NCBI GenBank assembly: GCA_021613335.1
Contig: JAJTWR010000308.1
Location: 516,501-580,500, forward strand
DNA from: Whitmania pigra
Lineage: Eukaryota; Annelida; Clitellata; Hirudinida; Haemopidae
DNA length: 64,000 bases
Reading direction: 5' to 3'
Part shown: in pieces, positions 48,541 through 61,858 of the stretch
Position numbering within the stretch: the stretch's first letter is position 1
Layout: each line of letters begins with the position of its first letter
Translations under genes and position numbers: made by a program
Notes under the pieces: model-generated
Database searches by the model: none
What the model was told of the DNA's origin: nothing
Seen by the model: only the letters and a program-made list of their open reading frames with translations

Positions 48541-49403
48541 TTACTCGTTCATTTATAAAACTCGTAATATCTGTTTCATCTGTGCAAACCATGTAGTCAA
48601 TTAAGAACTTAATTGATTCGCTATTAGTGTTCAATTAACAAATTGCTATAATAACCATGTTTCCACGATGAAAAGGTAGGTTATTATTCAATAATTCATT
48701 TCGGATTGCATTCTCATCGTAAAAATGCCTGGCATGCTGGTAAATTCAATGGAAATCCACTTTTTTTGTCACTATGAGAATTGGTTAAAAATAAAAGTTT
48801 GACTCCTGTATTGACAATTTTCTATGAATATAATTTATCACCTAACCATTATTGAAAATTTCATCAATATCAGATTTAAACTTAACGTAACTAAAATGCA
48901 ATATTAGGATAATCGTTGCACTTAATCAGTTTATTTGTTTGCGTGATATCAAAAAACAAATTAATTTATTTCCAGAAGTTCATTAGCATATCTTGAAACA
49001 TCAGAAACTGAAACCGATTCAAGCTGAAAATAGATTGCTAAATGAATGTGTAACAAGCGCAAATAACATGCTGAGACTGAAAATAAAATGAAAACTGACT
49101 ATTGAAAATGGTTAAATGTCATTATAATTTATGTATTCATAAAGAGAAATGAGTTGAACTTTAAAGTAATGAATAGACAATTGACTTCTTATAAGGATCA
49201 GAAATTGATCGTGGTTACTGAATTGTCCGTTCAATCCAAAACAGCAGGCTTACAATAAATATGTAATAATGATAAAACAAGTCATTTGTCCTTTCACAAA
49301 TCGTAATACGTTTCGCGAGTTGATTTCGGAAATTGACAAATCGCTATTAAACCAATTTTATTCAAAAATGTTAATTTATTGTTAGAAAGGTTTCACACGA
49401 AGA
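48541..49403. other. Intergenic, AT-rich
   Basis: 3' region of the microprotein gene (AATAAA near 48789) and of the first SLC25A51-like gene. Nothing else seen. Confidence 0.4.
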
Positions 49404-50267
49404 TTAATAACAACTATTTAGACAACTTTTATAAATCTCGTAAGAGGCGTTAATCAAGCCCCAAGAAATCAATGATCTGCAGAAGTTAACATGGACTCCT
49501 CTGAACAAGTTCCTGGTGCTGTAATTTCGTTCAGCGAAGACAAATTGGAAAGATTTCCAGAAACCCGGGAATTGGCCACCAACTGTGGATTGCATTTGCG
49601 TTTTCACAACATTTACTGGAAAGAAGATAGTGCTAATCACGGCTCCAAGAACACCTCCGCTAACAAAATTTTTAAGCATATCAGCTGTTTTATTATCTGA
49701 TTGCGGCAACAGCTTTTTGACTTCATCCCGAAATTGAAAAAAGATGATGTTGCTCGGGCCATTTCTGAGTAGGATGGGGGTCAAGCCACGATAAAATTCT
49801 GAAATTCCGTGAACTCTCAGCTCTTTAAATGCATGAAAGGTATTCCTGTATCTATCGTGATAAAACTTGTTTTGCAGTAAAGACTGTACCCTTTCAAGTG
49901 GCATCAATGCTGCTCCAATGCATCCTGATAAAACGGCAGATGTTGACTCAGTAACTAATGCCGGATAACTGGAATTTTGTGACAGCAAGCTGTTCAACTT
50001 GCTGTAGGCTCCAAACATAATAGAAACTGAAATAGATTTTTGCAGCAAAATAGGCATAACTCCCCTGTAGAGTGTGAAACGTCCTTCAGATCTTAGCTGC
50101 GATATCGCTTCTCTTGTGGTTATTCCTTGCAGTTGCTGCCTAAATGTTACTTTGTTGATTGGAAATGTTACGACGATGTTTGTTACAGCTGCACCCCATC
50201 CACTCAGCAATTCCTTGCTGGTGTGGTCGGTACGCTTGAATGCATCTATAACTTCACTTTTCTCCAT
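49404..50267 (-). CDS. SLC25A51: SLC25A51-like mitochondrial NAD+ carrier, copy 1
   Basis: SLC25A51/52 imports NAD+ across the inner mitochondrial membrane. This intronless 287-aa frame has three carrier repeats, with signatures FPINKVTFRQQL, MPLERVQSLLQ and FPVNVVKTQMQ near residues 34, 121 and 217. The first one lacks the usual P-x-D/E of other carriers, as in SLC25A51. Further family hallmarks are LYRGVMPILLQK, FYRGLTPILLRNGPSN and NLFRGVHVNFCRSLISWGLI. Length is close to the vertebrate ~297 aa. The start MEKSEVIDAF aligns with the internal Met of copy 3. It heads a tandem same-strand cluster of three copies. Confidence 0.9.
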   Translation of the reverse strand: MEKSEVIDAFKRTDHTSKELLSGWGAAVTNIVVTFPINKVTFRQQLQGITTREAISQLRSEGRFTLYRGVMPILLQKSISVSIMFGAYSKLNSLLSQNSSYPALVTESTSAVLSGCIGAALMPLERVQSLLQNKFYHDRYRNTFHAFKELRVHGISEFYRGLTPILLRNGPSNIIFFQFRDEVKKLLPQSDNKTADMLKNFVSGGVLGAVISTIFFPVNVVKTQMQSTVGGQFPGFWKSFQFVFAERNYSTRNLFRGVHVNFCRSLISWGLINASYEIYKSCLNSCY

Positions 50268-51736
50268 TTTTATAGCGTTTATACTGTTTCCAACTTGTTT
50301 TTATAGAAACAGTTTTTTATATTGCGATGATAAAGAAATTTTTATCTGTCTTTCTAAGCGGAATTATAGACGAAGGCTACAAAGACTGTAAATAAATTAA
50401 TAAATAAATAAATTAATTAATTAATAAAATTTGAGCAATAAAATTCTTAATAAAAAAATCGCTTATAACTTTTATTACGGTTAATCAAATTTGTAAAATT
50501 GTATACCTATCCTTGGAAAGTATTATAATATTAACTTTATGAACATAAATGCAGTCACAACTTTGACGAAAAAATACAAATGAAGAAGGTTACCGCTTAA
50601 ATGAACAACATACTTGTCTCTCCTAGGCTATAGTTAAGTTTATTGCTGTCATTATTCGTACATTTCCGTTTACTTGGTCAAACTCTTTAGTTGAAAGTTG
50701 AAAAATAAGTAAAAACAGTATAATAACATAAAATAAATAGTTTTACATTGATATATAAATAAGAAAGATAATAGCATCTATTTTTGTACTTCCATTAATT
50801 GTGTTTCTTTTTATTCCAAAAATACCCACATTTTAATGAAAACAACGTCCATACTAAATTTGACAAGTCCGAAAAGTAGAAAATATATTTCATTAAAAAT
50901 GGGCTTTCTTAAGACAAATTCACCTATATAAGCGTCTCAAATTTATGATCCACGGTACACAAAAACTGATCTTTTAGCCAGAGACTTATGGTGAAAATGG
51001 GGAAAAATGATGATTTTATCAATATTGTGAACTAATGCCCCCCCCTCCCTGATTTTAGACTAGACGCAAAAATGTCATCTCTCCATATTTTATGAGGATT
51101 TGCCCAAAATGAATTTTGGCTGAATAGAAGCGTCTTCTCAAATTTTACGAGCGTTTGACCCCCCACCCTTGGAATAAGCTGAAATGACGCCCTGCTATTA
51201 GCGAACATTTATATTTCAGCTTTTGTAGACTAATACTTATTACTTACTACTTTAGAAAAAATTAAATACTTTTTACAAATTCAGTACTTTTTTGGAACAA
51301 GCGGTTTTTACTTTTGGATGAAGTAACATAACTAATCGAGAATTACGATCATTTTCATTATCGCATTAATGACCTAAATCTAAAGATTACATTCCTAATG
51401 TTAAAGGTGCCAAGAGCACGAAAGAGGAGTCGAAAAGTCAATTCATATCATCATGTTTTTGAATCGGGTATTGGATTAGAATATAAAGACTTCAAATGAA
51501 TATGTATTAATCCGCCACAAAACTGTGACACAGTTTGATCATGAACTAGAATTAAGTATAGTTCACTTTAATTAGGCTTTGATAACATAATTGGCATTTC
51601 ACAAGTCATAACAAACTTTCAATTAATTCATTAATATGTTTATCTCAAACTGTCAAAAATATTGAATCATTTTTATTCATAAATGTGTTACTTTGAAGAA
51701 TTTACTGTAAATATACTGACATTAATAATATTTGTT
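50268..51736. other. Spacer between carrier copies 1 and 2
   Basis: AT-rich. No exon seen; the upstream promoter of copy 1 should lie at the left end. Confidence 0.4.
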
Positions 51737-52540
51737 TAAACAACTTTTTAAAACCTTATAAGAAGAGTTAATCAACCCCTAAGAAATTAATGATCTGCAA
51801 AAGTTAACATGAACTCCCTTGAGCAATACCCTGATGTTGTGATTCCGTTGAACGAAGACGCATTGGAAAAAATTCCAGAAACCTAGAAATGGGCCATCAA
51901 CATTGCCCCATTGCACTTGATTTTTCACAACATTTACTGGAAAGAAGATGGTGTTAATCACATCCCTGCGAAAACCTCCGATGACAAAATTTCTAAGCAT
52001 TTCAGCCGTACTGGTATCTGACTGTGGCAAGTGCTCGGGCCATTTCTGAGTAAGATGAGAGTCAAGCCACGATAAAATTCCCTAATGCCGTGAACCCTCA
52101 GTGCTTTAAATGCATGAATGGTGTTCGTATATCTATCGTGATAAAATATTTTGAATAAGGACCGTACTCTTTCAAGTGACATCAAGGTGGCTCCAACGCA
52201 AACTGTTAAAACGACAGACGTTGACTCGGTAACTAATGCTGGATAACTAGAATTTTGCGATAGAAAATTGTTAAGCTTGTTATATGTTCCAAACATGATA
52301 GATAACGAAATGGATTTTTGCACCAAAACAGGCATAATTCCCCTGTAAAGTGTGAAACGTCCTTCAGATCTTAGCTGCTATATCGCTTCTCTTGCAGTTA
52401 TTCCTTGCAGTTGCTGTCTAGCTGTTATTTTGTTGATGGGAAAAGTTATGACAATGTTTGTTACAGCTGCACCCCAACCGCTAACCATTTCTTTGCCGGT
52501 CGTTAGTTTTGAAGACTTCCATCAACCCGCTCTTTTCCAT
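51737..52540 (-). pseudogene. SLC25A51-like carrier, copy 2, inactivated
   Basis: It aligns with copy 1 over its whole length but carries several independent lesions: a frameshift about 20 codons after the ATG at 52540 (just before SGWGAA), a stop in place of Ser in the TREAISQLR region (GCG ATA TAG), loss of the IIFFQFRDEVKKL segment after LRNGPS, and a TAG in the SLISWGLI motif (51779-51781). The carrier signatures are partly degraded (SLERVRSLF, FPINKITARQQ). Sequence similarity remains strong, so inactivation is fairly recent. Confidence 0.85.
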
Positions 52541-54148
52541 TGTTACTGCTAGCGACCTCTTTTTCGGCTTACTGATTGAAATCACTTTATAACCAATCCG
52601 TTGAAATGATAAAGTATTTATCGTTTAAATTTCTGGGCGGAGTTAGACATATTCCCGCATTGTGACATATTACATATCTTTTTAAATCATATAATTTAAC
52701 TACGCATTAAAAATGATAGTAAAGTAAATAGAGAAATTGTATCATTTTATTAGATTTTATAGGGTTAACACATCCTAAAAATATACCGTGAACTCCGTGA
52801 ATACAGTTTACTCTAATAAAATTTATTCAAAAATAAGGAAATATCAAATAATTGCAAAGTATTATTGGAAAATAGTGGCCTATATGTAGGTCAATAAAGT
52901 CAATGACAATATCTAAATTATTTTCCTTTATTGAAAAATAAATTTAACAACGTTATATTTTGACAAATCGTATTATTTTCATCAAAATTTTAAAACATAG
53001 CTAATGATAAGATATGGTACGCACAGGTGGAATTTGCCAAATAGAAATTAAATAAGCCAATTAACTCGGGAACACGCACTTAAATTGTTCCGCTCAAATC
53101 GGTTTAAGTAGGTTTTTCCTTCACGTTTCTATTTGTGCCCAATAAGCATTCAAATAAAAAAATTTACATGAGCCAAGTACAACTGCCTTTTTGGATTTTG
53201 CTTGACCTAAAACCATCGAGGATTTTAACAAACATATGAACAAATTAAGATGTCTATCTGAAACTAACTTGTCAGATTTGGAAATTATCAACTATTAATG
53301 ATAAGTTACACAACCCACAAAAAGAGAACAGTTTTGCTTTCCAATGGGCCTTCAAAAGTAAGCTTGACGCACTGATAAATTTGAGGCTCATGGCACACTT
53401 CAATACTGAAAGTTCACCAAAGGTAAGCCTCCAGCACAAGCAAAAACCAAACAACCAAATAGTCCTCCAACATAATGTATGAAAGCTTCAGACAGGGTAT
53501 CACACTGTTTTAATAGTAACTTACATATCATGTGCAACAAAGCCTAAAAACTATCTGACTTCATAAAGTCATAAAAACTAGGTAATTTCAATAACATAGC
53601 CCTAAACAATTTATCAGGATCAGTCAATGACTTTTGAGATGATCTCAAAAAGGGTTCAAATTCCCCTGACAAATGTTTTCAACATCTATAACGCAACTTC
53701 CAAAACTTTCAGCATTTATGTGCACAATTAATATCCCAACAAAATGTTTCTATTTTAAGCCTAATAAATTACATCAAATTATTTAATCCAAGCACCCCAA
53801 ATAATTAACAGAACAAACAAATAATGAGTATTTTCATACAATTTCACAAATGATTAATGAGATAGAATCAAATACCTGACATTTACAGATTTCTGCCAAA
53901 CAGACTTTTAAACATTTAGTCAAGGACCTAGTGCCATCAAAGTAGGTTGTAAATGATGTTGGAACATCACTGAGCCATTTGGCAGCAGAATATCTTAGCG
54001 ATTTAGAAGTTGCCTATCTACAATTTTGCCAACTTCACATCCATCATTCGCTCAGAAAGACAACAGCAATACTGAAAGTCGATGGAATCATTGAAGCAAC
54101 AAGGAATCATCAAACACAAATTTTCTCCAAGATTTACTAAGGACTAAT
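52541..54148. other. Spacer between carrier copies 2 and 3
   Basis: No exon seen. GGGTTCAAATTCCC at about 53654 looks like a tRNA T-arm but no acceptor or anticodon arm surrounds it. Confidence 0.4.
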
Positions 54149-55054
54149 TCAGTAATCATATAAATAGTTTTTTATCAGCTCATAAGAGGCATTGATCAGA
54201 CCCCATGAAAGCAATGACCTAGAATAATTCACATGGACTCCTCTGAACAAGTTCCTGATGCTATAATTTCTTTCAGCATAGACACATTTGAAAGATTTCC
54301 AAAAACTTGGAAATGGGCCACCAACTGTGGATTGCATCTGAGTTTTCACAACATTTACTGGAAAGAAGATGGTGCTGATCATAGCCCCTAGAAAACCTCC
54401 ACTGATAAAATCTCTAAGCATTTCAACTGCTTTGTTATCCGACTGTGGTAAAAGTTTTTTTATTTCGCCACGAAACTGGAAGAAAAGGATGTTGCTTGGA
54501 CCATTTCTAAGCAAGATGGGAGTCAAGCCACGATAATATTCTGAAATTCCATGAACTCTCAGCTCTGTGAAGGCATGAAAGGTGTTCCTGTATCTGTTGT
54601 GATAAAATTTGTTCTGCAACAAGGTTTGTATCCTTTCAAAAGGCATGATTGTAGCTTCCACACATCCTGTCATCAAGGCAGAAGCTGACTGAGTAAGCAC
54701 AAGTGGATAATCTAAATTTTGTGACTGAAAGTAATTGTTGAACTTGTCATACATGCCGAACATGAGAGAAACTGAAATAGACTTTTGTAGCAGTGGAGGC
54801 AAAACTCCTCTGTATAGTGTGAAACGACCCTCAGATCGCAGCTGCGAGAGAGCTTCGCTGGTAGTTATTCCTAGCAATTGTTGTCGAAATATGATCTTGT
54901 TGAGTGGAAAAGTTACGGCTGTATTTATTGCGGCAGCACCCCATCCACTTACGAACTCTCTATTGTCTCGTCTTTTGATTGGCTCTAAAACGTCCTTCTT
55001 ATCCATATTTACCGTAGGTATAGACCTTCTTTCCTGAATGCTAACAGACGACAT
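54149..55054 (-). CDS. SLC25A51: SLC25A51-like mitochondrial NAD+ carrier, copy 3
   Basis: Intact, intronless, 301 aa. It has the same carrier signatures as copy 1 with small changes (FPLNKIIFRQQL, MPFERIQTLLQ, FPVNVVKTQMQ). It carries 16 extra residues at the start (MSSVSIQERRSIPTVN) before a Met equivalent to the start of copy 1; either start is possible. Conserved differences from copy 1 cluster in the first half (PPLLQKSISVSLMFGMYDKF, QSASALMTGCVEATIMPFER). CVEATIMPFER is nearer to the human TTEAIFTPLER pattern, so copy 3 may be the ancestral-type gene and copies 1-2 the derived duplicates; that is inference. Confidence 0.9.
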   Translation of the reverse strand: MSSVSIQERRSIPTVNMDKKDVLEPIKRRDNREFVSGWGAAAINTAVTFPLNKIIFRQQLLGITTSEALSQLRSEGRFTLYRGVLPPLLQKSISVSLMFGMYDKFNNYFQSQNLDYPLVLTQSASALMTGCVEATIMPFERIQTLLQNKFYHNRYRNTFHAFTELRVHGISEYYRGLTPILLRNGPSNILFFQFRGEIKKLLPQSDNKAVEMLRDFISGGFLGAMISTIFFPVNVVKTQMQSTVGGPFPSFWKSFKCVYAERNYSIRNLFRGVHVNYSRSLLSWGLINASYELIKNYLYDY

Positions 55055-57098
55055 TTGACCTGAAAAATTAGGTTGGGTTTAAAAACTGCCTGTGAACTTT
55101 AATCACAACTATCTCTTACAATGGGAAGAAGTCGATTTCACTTCAGATGTAAGATAATCGATAACATGAATAATTATCTGTTGTCATAATATTTATGGTA
55201 ATCTCTAATACACCAGATGAATTGCCCCTGTGCTCAACATCGACCAAATCCCCTCCCTCACGGTCACAGTGGCACGACATGGCCTTTGAATCGAAAACAA
55301 TGTTAATTTTGCAAAATGCAAAGAATGTTCACCAATTTAATTATTTAATTTTTTAATAGTGTATCTTACCTCATAAGTAATTTTAGGTTATAAATAATTT
55401 GCTCTTTACCGGAAATAATAAATTGCGATGATAGTATACTATAAAGTTTCATAAATCTAGTTACTTTATAAAATCATCATATTATCTTGACATTAGCAAC
55501 AAAGTTTTTAGCTTGAAGTATGTGCAATCATTTTAAATTAGGTTCTGAGTACTGAAATTTCTTCAATCAAGTTAGTTTGCATTTCAATAAATTTTGATAT
55601 TCAGTCAAGTTCGAAGCATTTTGAAAAAAAAAACAAAATGTGAAAGTTTTGAGCAAAATTTCTGTTTTCAGACTGATGATATTAGTTAATGGATAGGTCA
55701 TCAGATAAATCACTTCCATTACCTCATTCTTTAATTAAATGCTTTATCGTTGGCAATAAAAAACAAATAAGTTTTTAATAAGATTCGCATCAATACGTTT
55801 TATGTAATTTTTATTATTTTTATTTAAATCTTATTAGATAATGTGCTTTAAACATTTGTGCTCGTTTTTAGGTCGTTTTTAACCTAACTATTCTATAAGT
55901 TATTGAATTAAATTTCAAATAATATTTGCTTTAATTTTAAAATAACAACTGTGTTAATGGAGATTTCCAAAATTATTTTCCCCTTGCTGAGTTTTCTGTA
56001 GTCAAAATCGATAGTAGCAAATATTATTAATATACATTTCTTTTAAAAATATATTGAAATAGTTTAAAATGTAAAATGCAAAACAAAACACAATTTCAAA
56101 AACAAATGGATATGAAACAGATTTCGAACAAGTTGGATTTGATTGTTGTAAGAATCTAAATTGTTTCTAACGTAGAATAAATTGCTAATTTTTATTGTTT
56201 TATAAATTAATAATATTGTAATAGCGAAATGAAAAATAGTAAGCAATGTAACAAGCGTTCTAAGCAGACATATAAGACTTTTGTCTTATAAGTTATATTA
56301 ATTTTTGTTAAAGTAAATATAAGAATAAAATAATTTTTTGCCTTAATCATATACTAATCAATATTACATTGCAATAGTATTACACTATCCTAAAAACTCG
56401 GACCATGAAAAATTCGATTACTCCACCCAGGATTATCGGTATTAGGTTTGTATCGTTCATTTCTTAACTTACACCTCCCAACGTTTAACAGAGTTGGCAT
56501 TGGGGTTTGCTGGTTCTGTTATTATTAAATAAATTAATTGGAAATTTAAATTCTTATATTTAGTGCTGATATGAAACATAAGAAATCACAAATTCAAAAG
56601 TAGGTCGTCAAAATTGACAGCTGATGGGTGGTCAAGAGAGAACCTGCTCTTTGAAGCCAAATTATCACCGGCGATCGAATTACACTTGAGTACGCGGAGT
56701 GTTGCGTGCGATCGAGTGGATGATTCGATACTTAATCTTAAGCACTTAAGCGTGACCTCGCTCATGTGATGATCTAGTCATTTGCCGAACTGTCTTATGT
56801 CACATCTATTTAGTGTGACAGGATACGTTGGAATAAATGAAATAATTGAGCGTCCTATCAGGTAAATCTCGTTCATACATCCGCTTCTCAACACCTGTTG
56901 AAGGCGAACCTGTGTTGATATAGTTGCGAGCTTTATCAGCCTAGGGCCAGTATCGCGATACACAAGCCTGGGCTTGTTGATTCCAGAATTGTGAAGATAT
57001 TGATCGGATGCTTTGATTGCAGAACTTTCAGAAACTTACTCCGTCGCAACTTCCGAGAGCTACAAACTTTTCTATCGACTTGAAGGATTATTCTTGCG
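55055..57098. other. Intergenic, AT-rich
   Basis: No gene seen. The last ~450 bp (56640-57098) are richer in GC and precede the Ly6/uPAR start, so they probably contain its promoter and 5' UTR. Confidence 0.4.
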
Positions 57099-58906
57099 AT
57101 GGTCACGCTTCGATGGGCAAGCGTTTATTTGTTTTCACTTCTAGGTGAGCTATTTTTAATCATTTTGTGACTATAAATAGAAGGATTAAGCTAGATTTTG
57201 TTTTATGTTCTTGTGTTATTTAACAATGTTAGATAACAGTCTAACAAATTTGTTATTTAATTGCCTCAAATTTCAATGCTTTTTATGAAGAACTTCTATA
57301 AAACCAAAAATTTTGAAAAATCATGTCATAGCCATCAAATGTGTTTGTAATAATCCTTCCGATGTAACAGGATGCCTGCTATTTGGTTGCAATTAAAATT
57401 GCAGGATATGTCCTCAATTACTCCTAACCTATTGAATCATGCAATGTGATTTACAAAAACCTTTTAAAGTCACAATTACATTAACAATGCCGTTAATCCT
57501 GTTTACTAATGTTTCGGAGCAACAGGACTCGATATAATTTATTTGCATTTAATGACGGTTTGTTGGAAAATTAACGTTGCCTGTGTTATTGTGGTTATTA
57601 GCAATGCAACAAACTGAACAGAAATGCTGCAATTAGACATTATTGTAATATTACAATTCCTGTTATCACTTATCAGATGTTGCATAATTGTGTTCCTCTG
57701 AGTCAACTTTGTTATCTTTTTCTCATGACACATTTACATATTTATTGTTTTATCTTTCCAATAACCATCAGCCATTATCACTGCAGTTGTTGTGATAGTG
57801 TTTTTCAACATTATTACCACCTCTTGGTTATTTAGTATTTGGTAAGGACAGCTTCTATTCTATTTTACTATAAGTTTTATATGAAGTATTATGTCTTACT
57901 TACATGTCTTAAATGAAAAATGTTTCTTAGCATCAGTGAAAATGAATTAAAATGAAACTGTCCTCTTGCAGATTAATATCAAGAAGTAATGCCATGCCAA
58001 ATTTGTTTCATGAACCGATTGTACATGCAAATTGTTTTAACCATTACATAATACGAGGGTACCGAAAAACACTTTGCTTGCCACAACGTTACATTACGAT
58101 ATTAGATATTTGAAATAACATTGCATGTTTTTGCCTAGGTTAGAGCTTGTTTTCATTTAATCGAGGATCTCATTTCACTTGAATATCTGTTGAGAATCTA
58201 AACATGCATCATTGATTCTTGATCCTGCAGCTGCATTTGTAACATCAGCAAGTTACGATTATGATGACGATCCATCCTACTACGAAGAAACGGAGGGATG
58301 GACGTGCTACGCTTGCGAGTACGGGATGGAAGATGGCGAACCCATCGGCTCGGAGGAGTGCGGTTTTGACTTTCAACCGGAAGACTTGCCACGAAATCCC
58401 TGCAGTGATTTCTGCACCGTAAGTTCTCGTGTCAAATGTCCGCTGCTACATTAGTCTCAATGTCGATTTTTGTTTGATATTTGTATCCTTGTTTTGTCAA
58501 TACATTTTAAATCTTGTTTTTATTTCTTAAGTGATAGTATGAAGCAATTTATTATTAATTAATGGATGATATCATCTGCTCTTCTCAACATATTACATTT
58601 ATTATGATAATCTTGTACCACATATTCCCACCAATCTTACGTAAATATTTACTTGTGGACCAGGTCGATCTGACAATTACGAATTCAGAATCTCAGGACT
58701 TCTCAATACATCGGGGATGTTCGAAACAGTGCGAAGAAGTCAACAACAGCACGAGAAAAACAAAGTGTTGCAAGTCAAACCTATGCAACCACGGTGGATT
58801 TCACGCCGCCAATTCTTGGGCCAGTGGCTCAATGTCGCTTCCCTGGATTTTTGTCTGTCTCCTTCTCTTTGGTCATTCGCTTCTTCGGTCGAGATTCCAA
58901 AACTAG
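57099..58906 (+). CDS. Ly6/uPAR (three-finger) GPI-anchored surface protein
   Basis: Three exons in phase: 57099-57144, 58231-58418, 58664-58906, giving 158 aa. The start MVTLRWASVYLFSLLAAFVT is a signal peptide. An acidic Tyr-rich linker (YDYDDDPSYYEE) precedes the three-finger domain, which opens WTCYACEYG and has C..C...C...C.DFC, then RGCSKQCEEV and the closing KCCKSNLCNHGG. The CC.S.LCN ending is diagnostic of the Ly6/uPAR family. The C-terminus has a small-residue stretch (ANSWASGS) followed by a hydrophobic tail (MSLPWIFVCLLLFGHSLL), the pattern of a GPI-attachment signal. An NNST sequon is near residue 115. Intron positions, one after the signal peptide and one mid-domain, are usual for the family. 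The ligand is unknown. Confidence 0.9.
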
Positions 58907-61858
58907 AAATTTGTTTTCTGTGTTGCATGTAGATCAAAATTTGCAATCGGTTCGTTTCTATTCTTCAATCATTCCATTAAAAACTTGTCCTATTTTTTTC
59001 TAAAATGTTTTTCAATTAATTTAAAATCTTCAAATCCATTTCTATTTGATGTCCTTTTAGATTTTCTTTTATGTTTAAAAACAGCTAGGATTGACTTTTG
59101 TAAACATTGTTTGGGCGAACTTAATTAGTTGCAAAAATTCGTTACTTGAAACACTTATTATTATGGCAAATGACAGCATGTGATGCAAGCAAGGGGGTGC
59201 AAGTGAGTCCAGATGAAAATGCACAGGGATAGTCTTAGGCTGATGATGTTTGACTTTTATCTTATTCAGCAGCCAATTATTGGAATAGGAAAGAGGTTCA
59301 TTTACATAGTGCCACATGCAGAGATATTTTTCTTTAATCTCCTTCAAATTCCAAAATCCTATGACTCTGGTAGCGTAGCAGAGTTTTGAAGAAGATGCAG
59401 TTCTTTAAACGAAACCCCTTGCTGAGAATTAAGCGCCTCAAAACTAACTATTAGGATAAGAACCCCGAGTGGTCCATCGTTTTATTAACCGCCCACCATG
59501 TCATTGCTTGTTACGTCTTCCGGTTTCAAATTTCCAGTAGGAGATAAGAAAGGTTTGACAAACAAAACAGACATTTGAGGAGTAAGGCTGCCATTAGGAT
59601 TGTTCAGCATTTTAATGACTCCAAGAAAAACCTCATTTGCATTAAAATGACCAATTTATTCCAGTCGCAAACGAGGCGCAGCAAACGCCATTTTTGTCGG
59701 GAGGATTTATTTCACTATCCAAAAGACCTTAATGGCTAGAACAATCACAATTAGACATTAAATTATGCATACGATGTTGACATTAAAGAGTCATTTAACG
59801 CTGCAACAATTAATAAAATTTAGCTTTAATGAAATAGTTTACAAATAAATACGAGTAAACGGTTCATGTTAAGGAATCAGATAAAGCCTTTCTAAGGTGA
59901 ACGATATACTTCTTTCTTTATTTTATCAGTTAATCATCTTTCTGTGGTTCTCCTCAAATGGCGATATCTCTGTTGGACTGAGAACAGTAAGAAATACATA
60001 AATTTGCACTTTAAAAAGCGTTGCACGATTATTCTAACTGCACATTTGAGAATATCCTATTCGTTCAGTGGAAGTAATCTATCACGAGTACATAAAAATT
60101 TCATAGAAATAAAAGATTTCGAAATGATAACATTTTCTATTTGCTTGGAGAGGATTCTTTGTTTCTCAAAGCGAATTCTCAGAACAACTACGTGATTCCT
60201 GTATAATAAAACTTTCCCACACTGAAATCAGTTATCATTATTACATTAGCGATGATTACTGTGATCGTATTACATTCACACGATTAACAACGAGAATATG
60301 ATCGTTTTAATTTCAACGGAGAGTGTGGATTACTCCATTGCATGTCGTGTTAAGCGAGACGAATCAAACAACGACATTCTTGCTTAATTAGCAATTCATC
60401 TGTGGATGATAGCACATCAATAGATTCATGAATTCACGATTGGGAATTAAAAATATCATGTTTGTTTGGATTCATCCAATCAACTCGTTCCACTGATAAA
60501 GCTTAAGAATGCCGAGAATCCCGAATTGGAGAGAAGATGTGGGGATTCTTACCAGATTACACGACATTAAAAAAAATTCAACTTTCAGAAGATAGAAATT
60601 ATATTATAAAAATTGTTGGAATTTTGAGAAATGCTCAAATAATTTGGAGGGGAATTTTTGGTACTTTTGCGACGAAATAAGACATTTTCAATATAAGCTT
60701 CAGAAGAACAAAGAATGTGAACTATCTGAGACAGCCTATATGCTCCAACGATTTGTCAGTAACTTTAAAATATTAAGATTAAGTTTTGTTTAGAAATTCT
60801 GCAACATTTCAGAAAATATAGATTTGCTGTAATTGCTAAGAGATAGAAATGCATCGGTCTCATTTCCGAGCATTTCATATTTTAATAAAGTTTCTTAAAT
60901 TTAATTCTTTTAGAGCATGCTTGACGTCCTAATATGAGTGAATTGAAAATAATTTATGCGACATCCAAATATAGCATGAAATGGAAGGGTCTCAGAAGGT
61001 TCCTAGTCTTAACTTGTTGGAAAACCCTCGGATTTATCTGGCAGACTGATAAATAATATTAACATAATGTAATAAATATTCCTATCCAGATGGCAAATAC
61101 AACCACGACGGTCAAGATTAAGATGATGCCTCAATGAACTAACATTGCACAACTAGATGATTAAAATGAAATAATTGTTAATGAAGTTAAAATTGTTGAA
61201 AAAGTTATTTGGTTCAAAGCAACAGCCAACCAAAACAACCGTGCTTTGATAATAAAAAATACAGAACTTTCGGTGCATAGATGATCCGGTATCTTTGTCT
61301 CATTTGTAGAGGACCCTTGATTGGATCGATCTCTCATCCTTACTTTTCACAATATCTTGAAATCTCTTTAAAATATTTAAATGTTATCATGGAATGCAGC
61401 TAGTTTCTGACGATGGAAACCCTTCTTGGAATCTTGAAAACGCTTTCTTGATCAACTTATTATAAGGAACTTATTTGATAATTATTTGATTTAAGTCCTT
61501 TGCATAACTGGGATGATTCGGATTGATCATAAAGGGAACAGTATTGTTTTATATGTTTCATAGATCAGCACTGTCTTTGGCGACGACATCAAAATTAAAT
61601 TCTTTCAGTCTAAATGAATTATATGTTAAGTGAGCATATTGACATCACCGCGAGAATGTTTAAATCTTAGAAAGTATAAACCATTTGTATGAATATTTCA
61701 AAGGAACAAATATTTATTAAAATAGCTGCAAGTGCTTTTAACTTATGTTAAGCAAGTTATTAACAAATGCTGTAACAAATGTAACTTTGTAACTTATTTG
61801 AGACCCCTTCATTCACTGGACTTTAACTGAATTTTAAGGTAATCTTGTTGTCCTAATT
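58907..61858. other. Intergenic, no gene seen
   Basis: AT-rich with only short frames lacking any family feature. The candidate polyadenylation site of the Ly6 gene lies in the first few hundred bases. Confidence 0.4.

Noticed and set aside
53640..53680. tRNA-like T-arm GGGTTCAAATTCCC
   Set aside because: No matching acceptor stem, D-arm or anticodon arm upstream.
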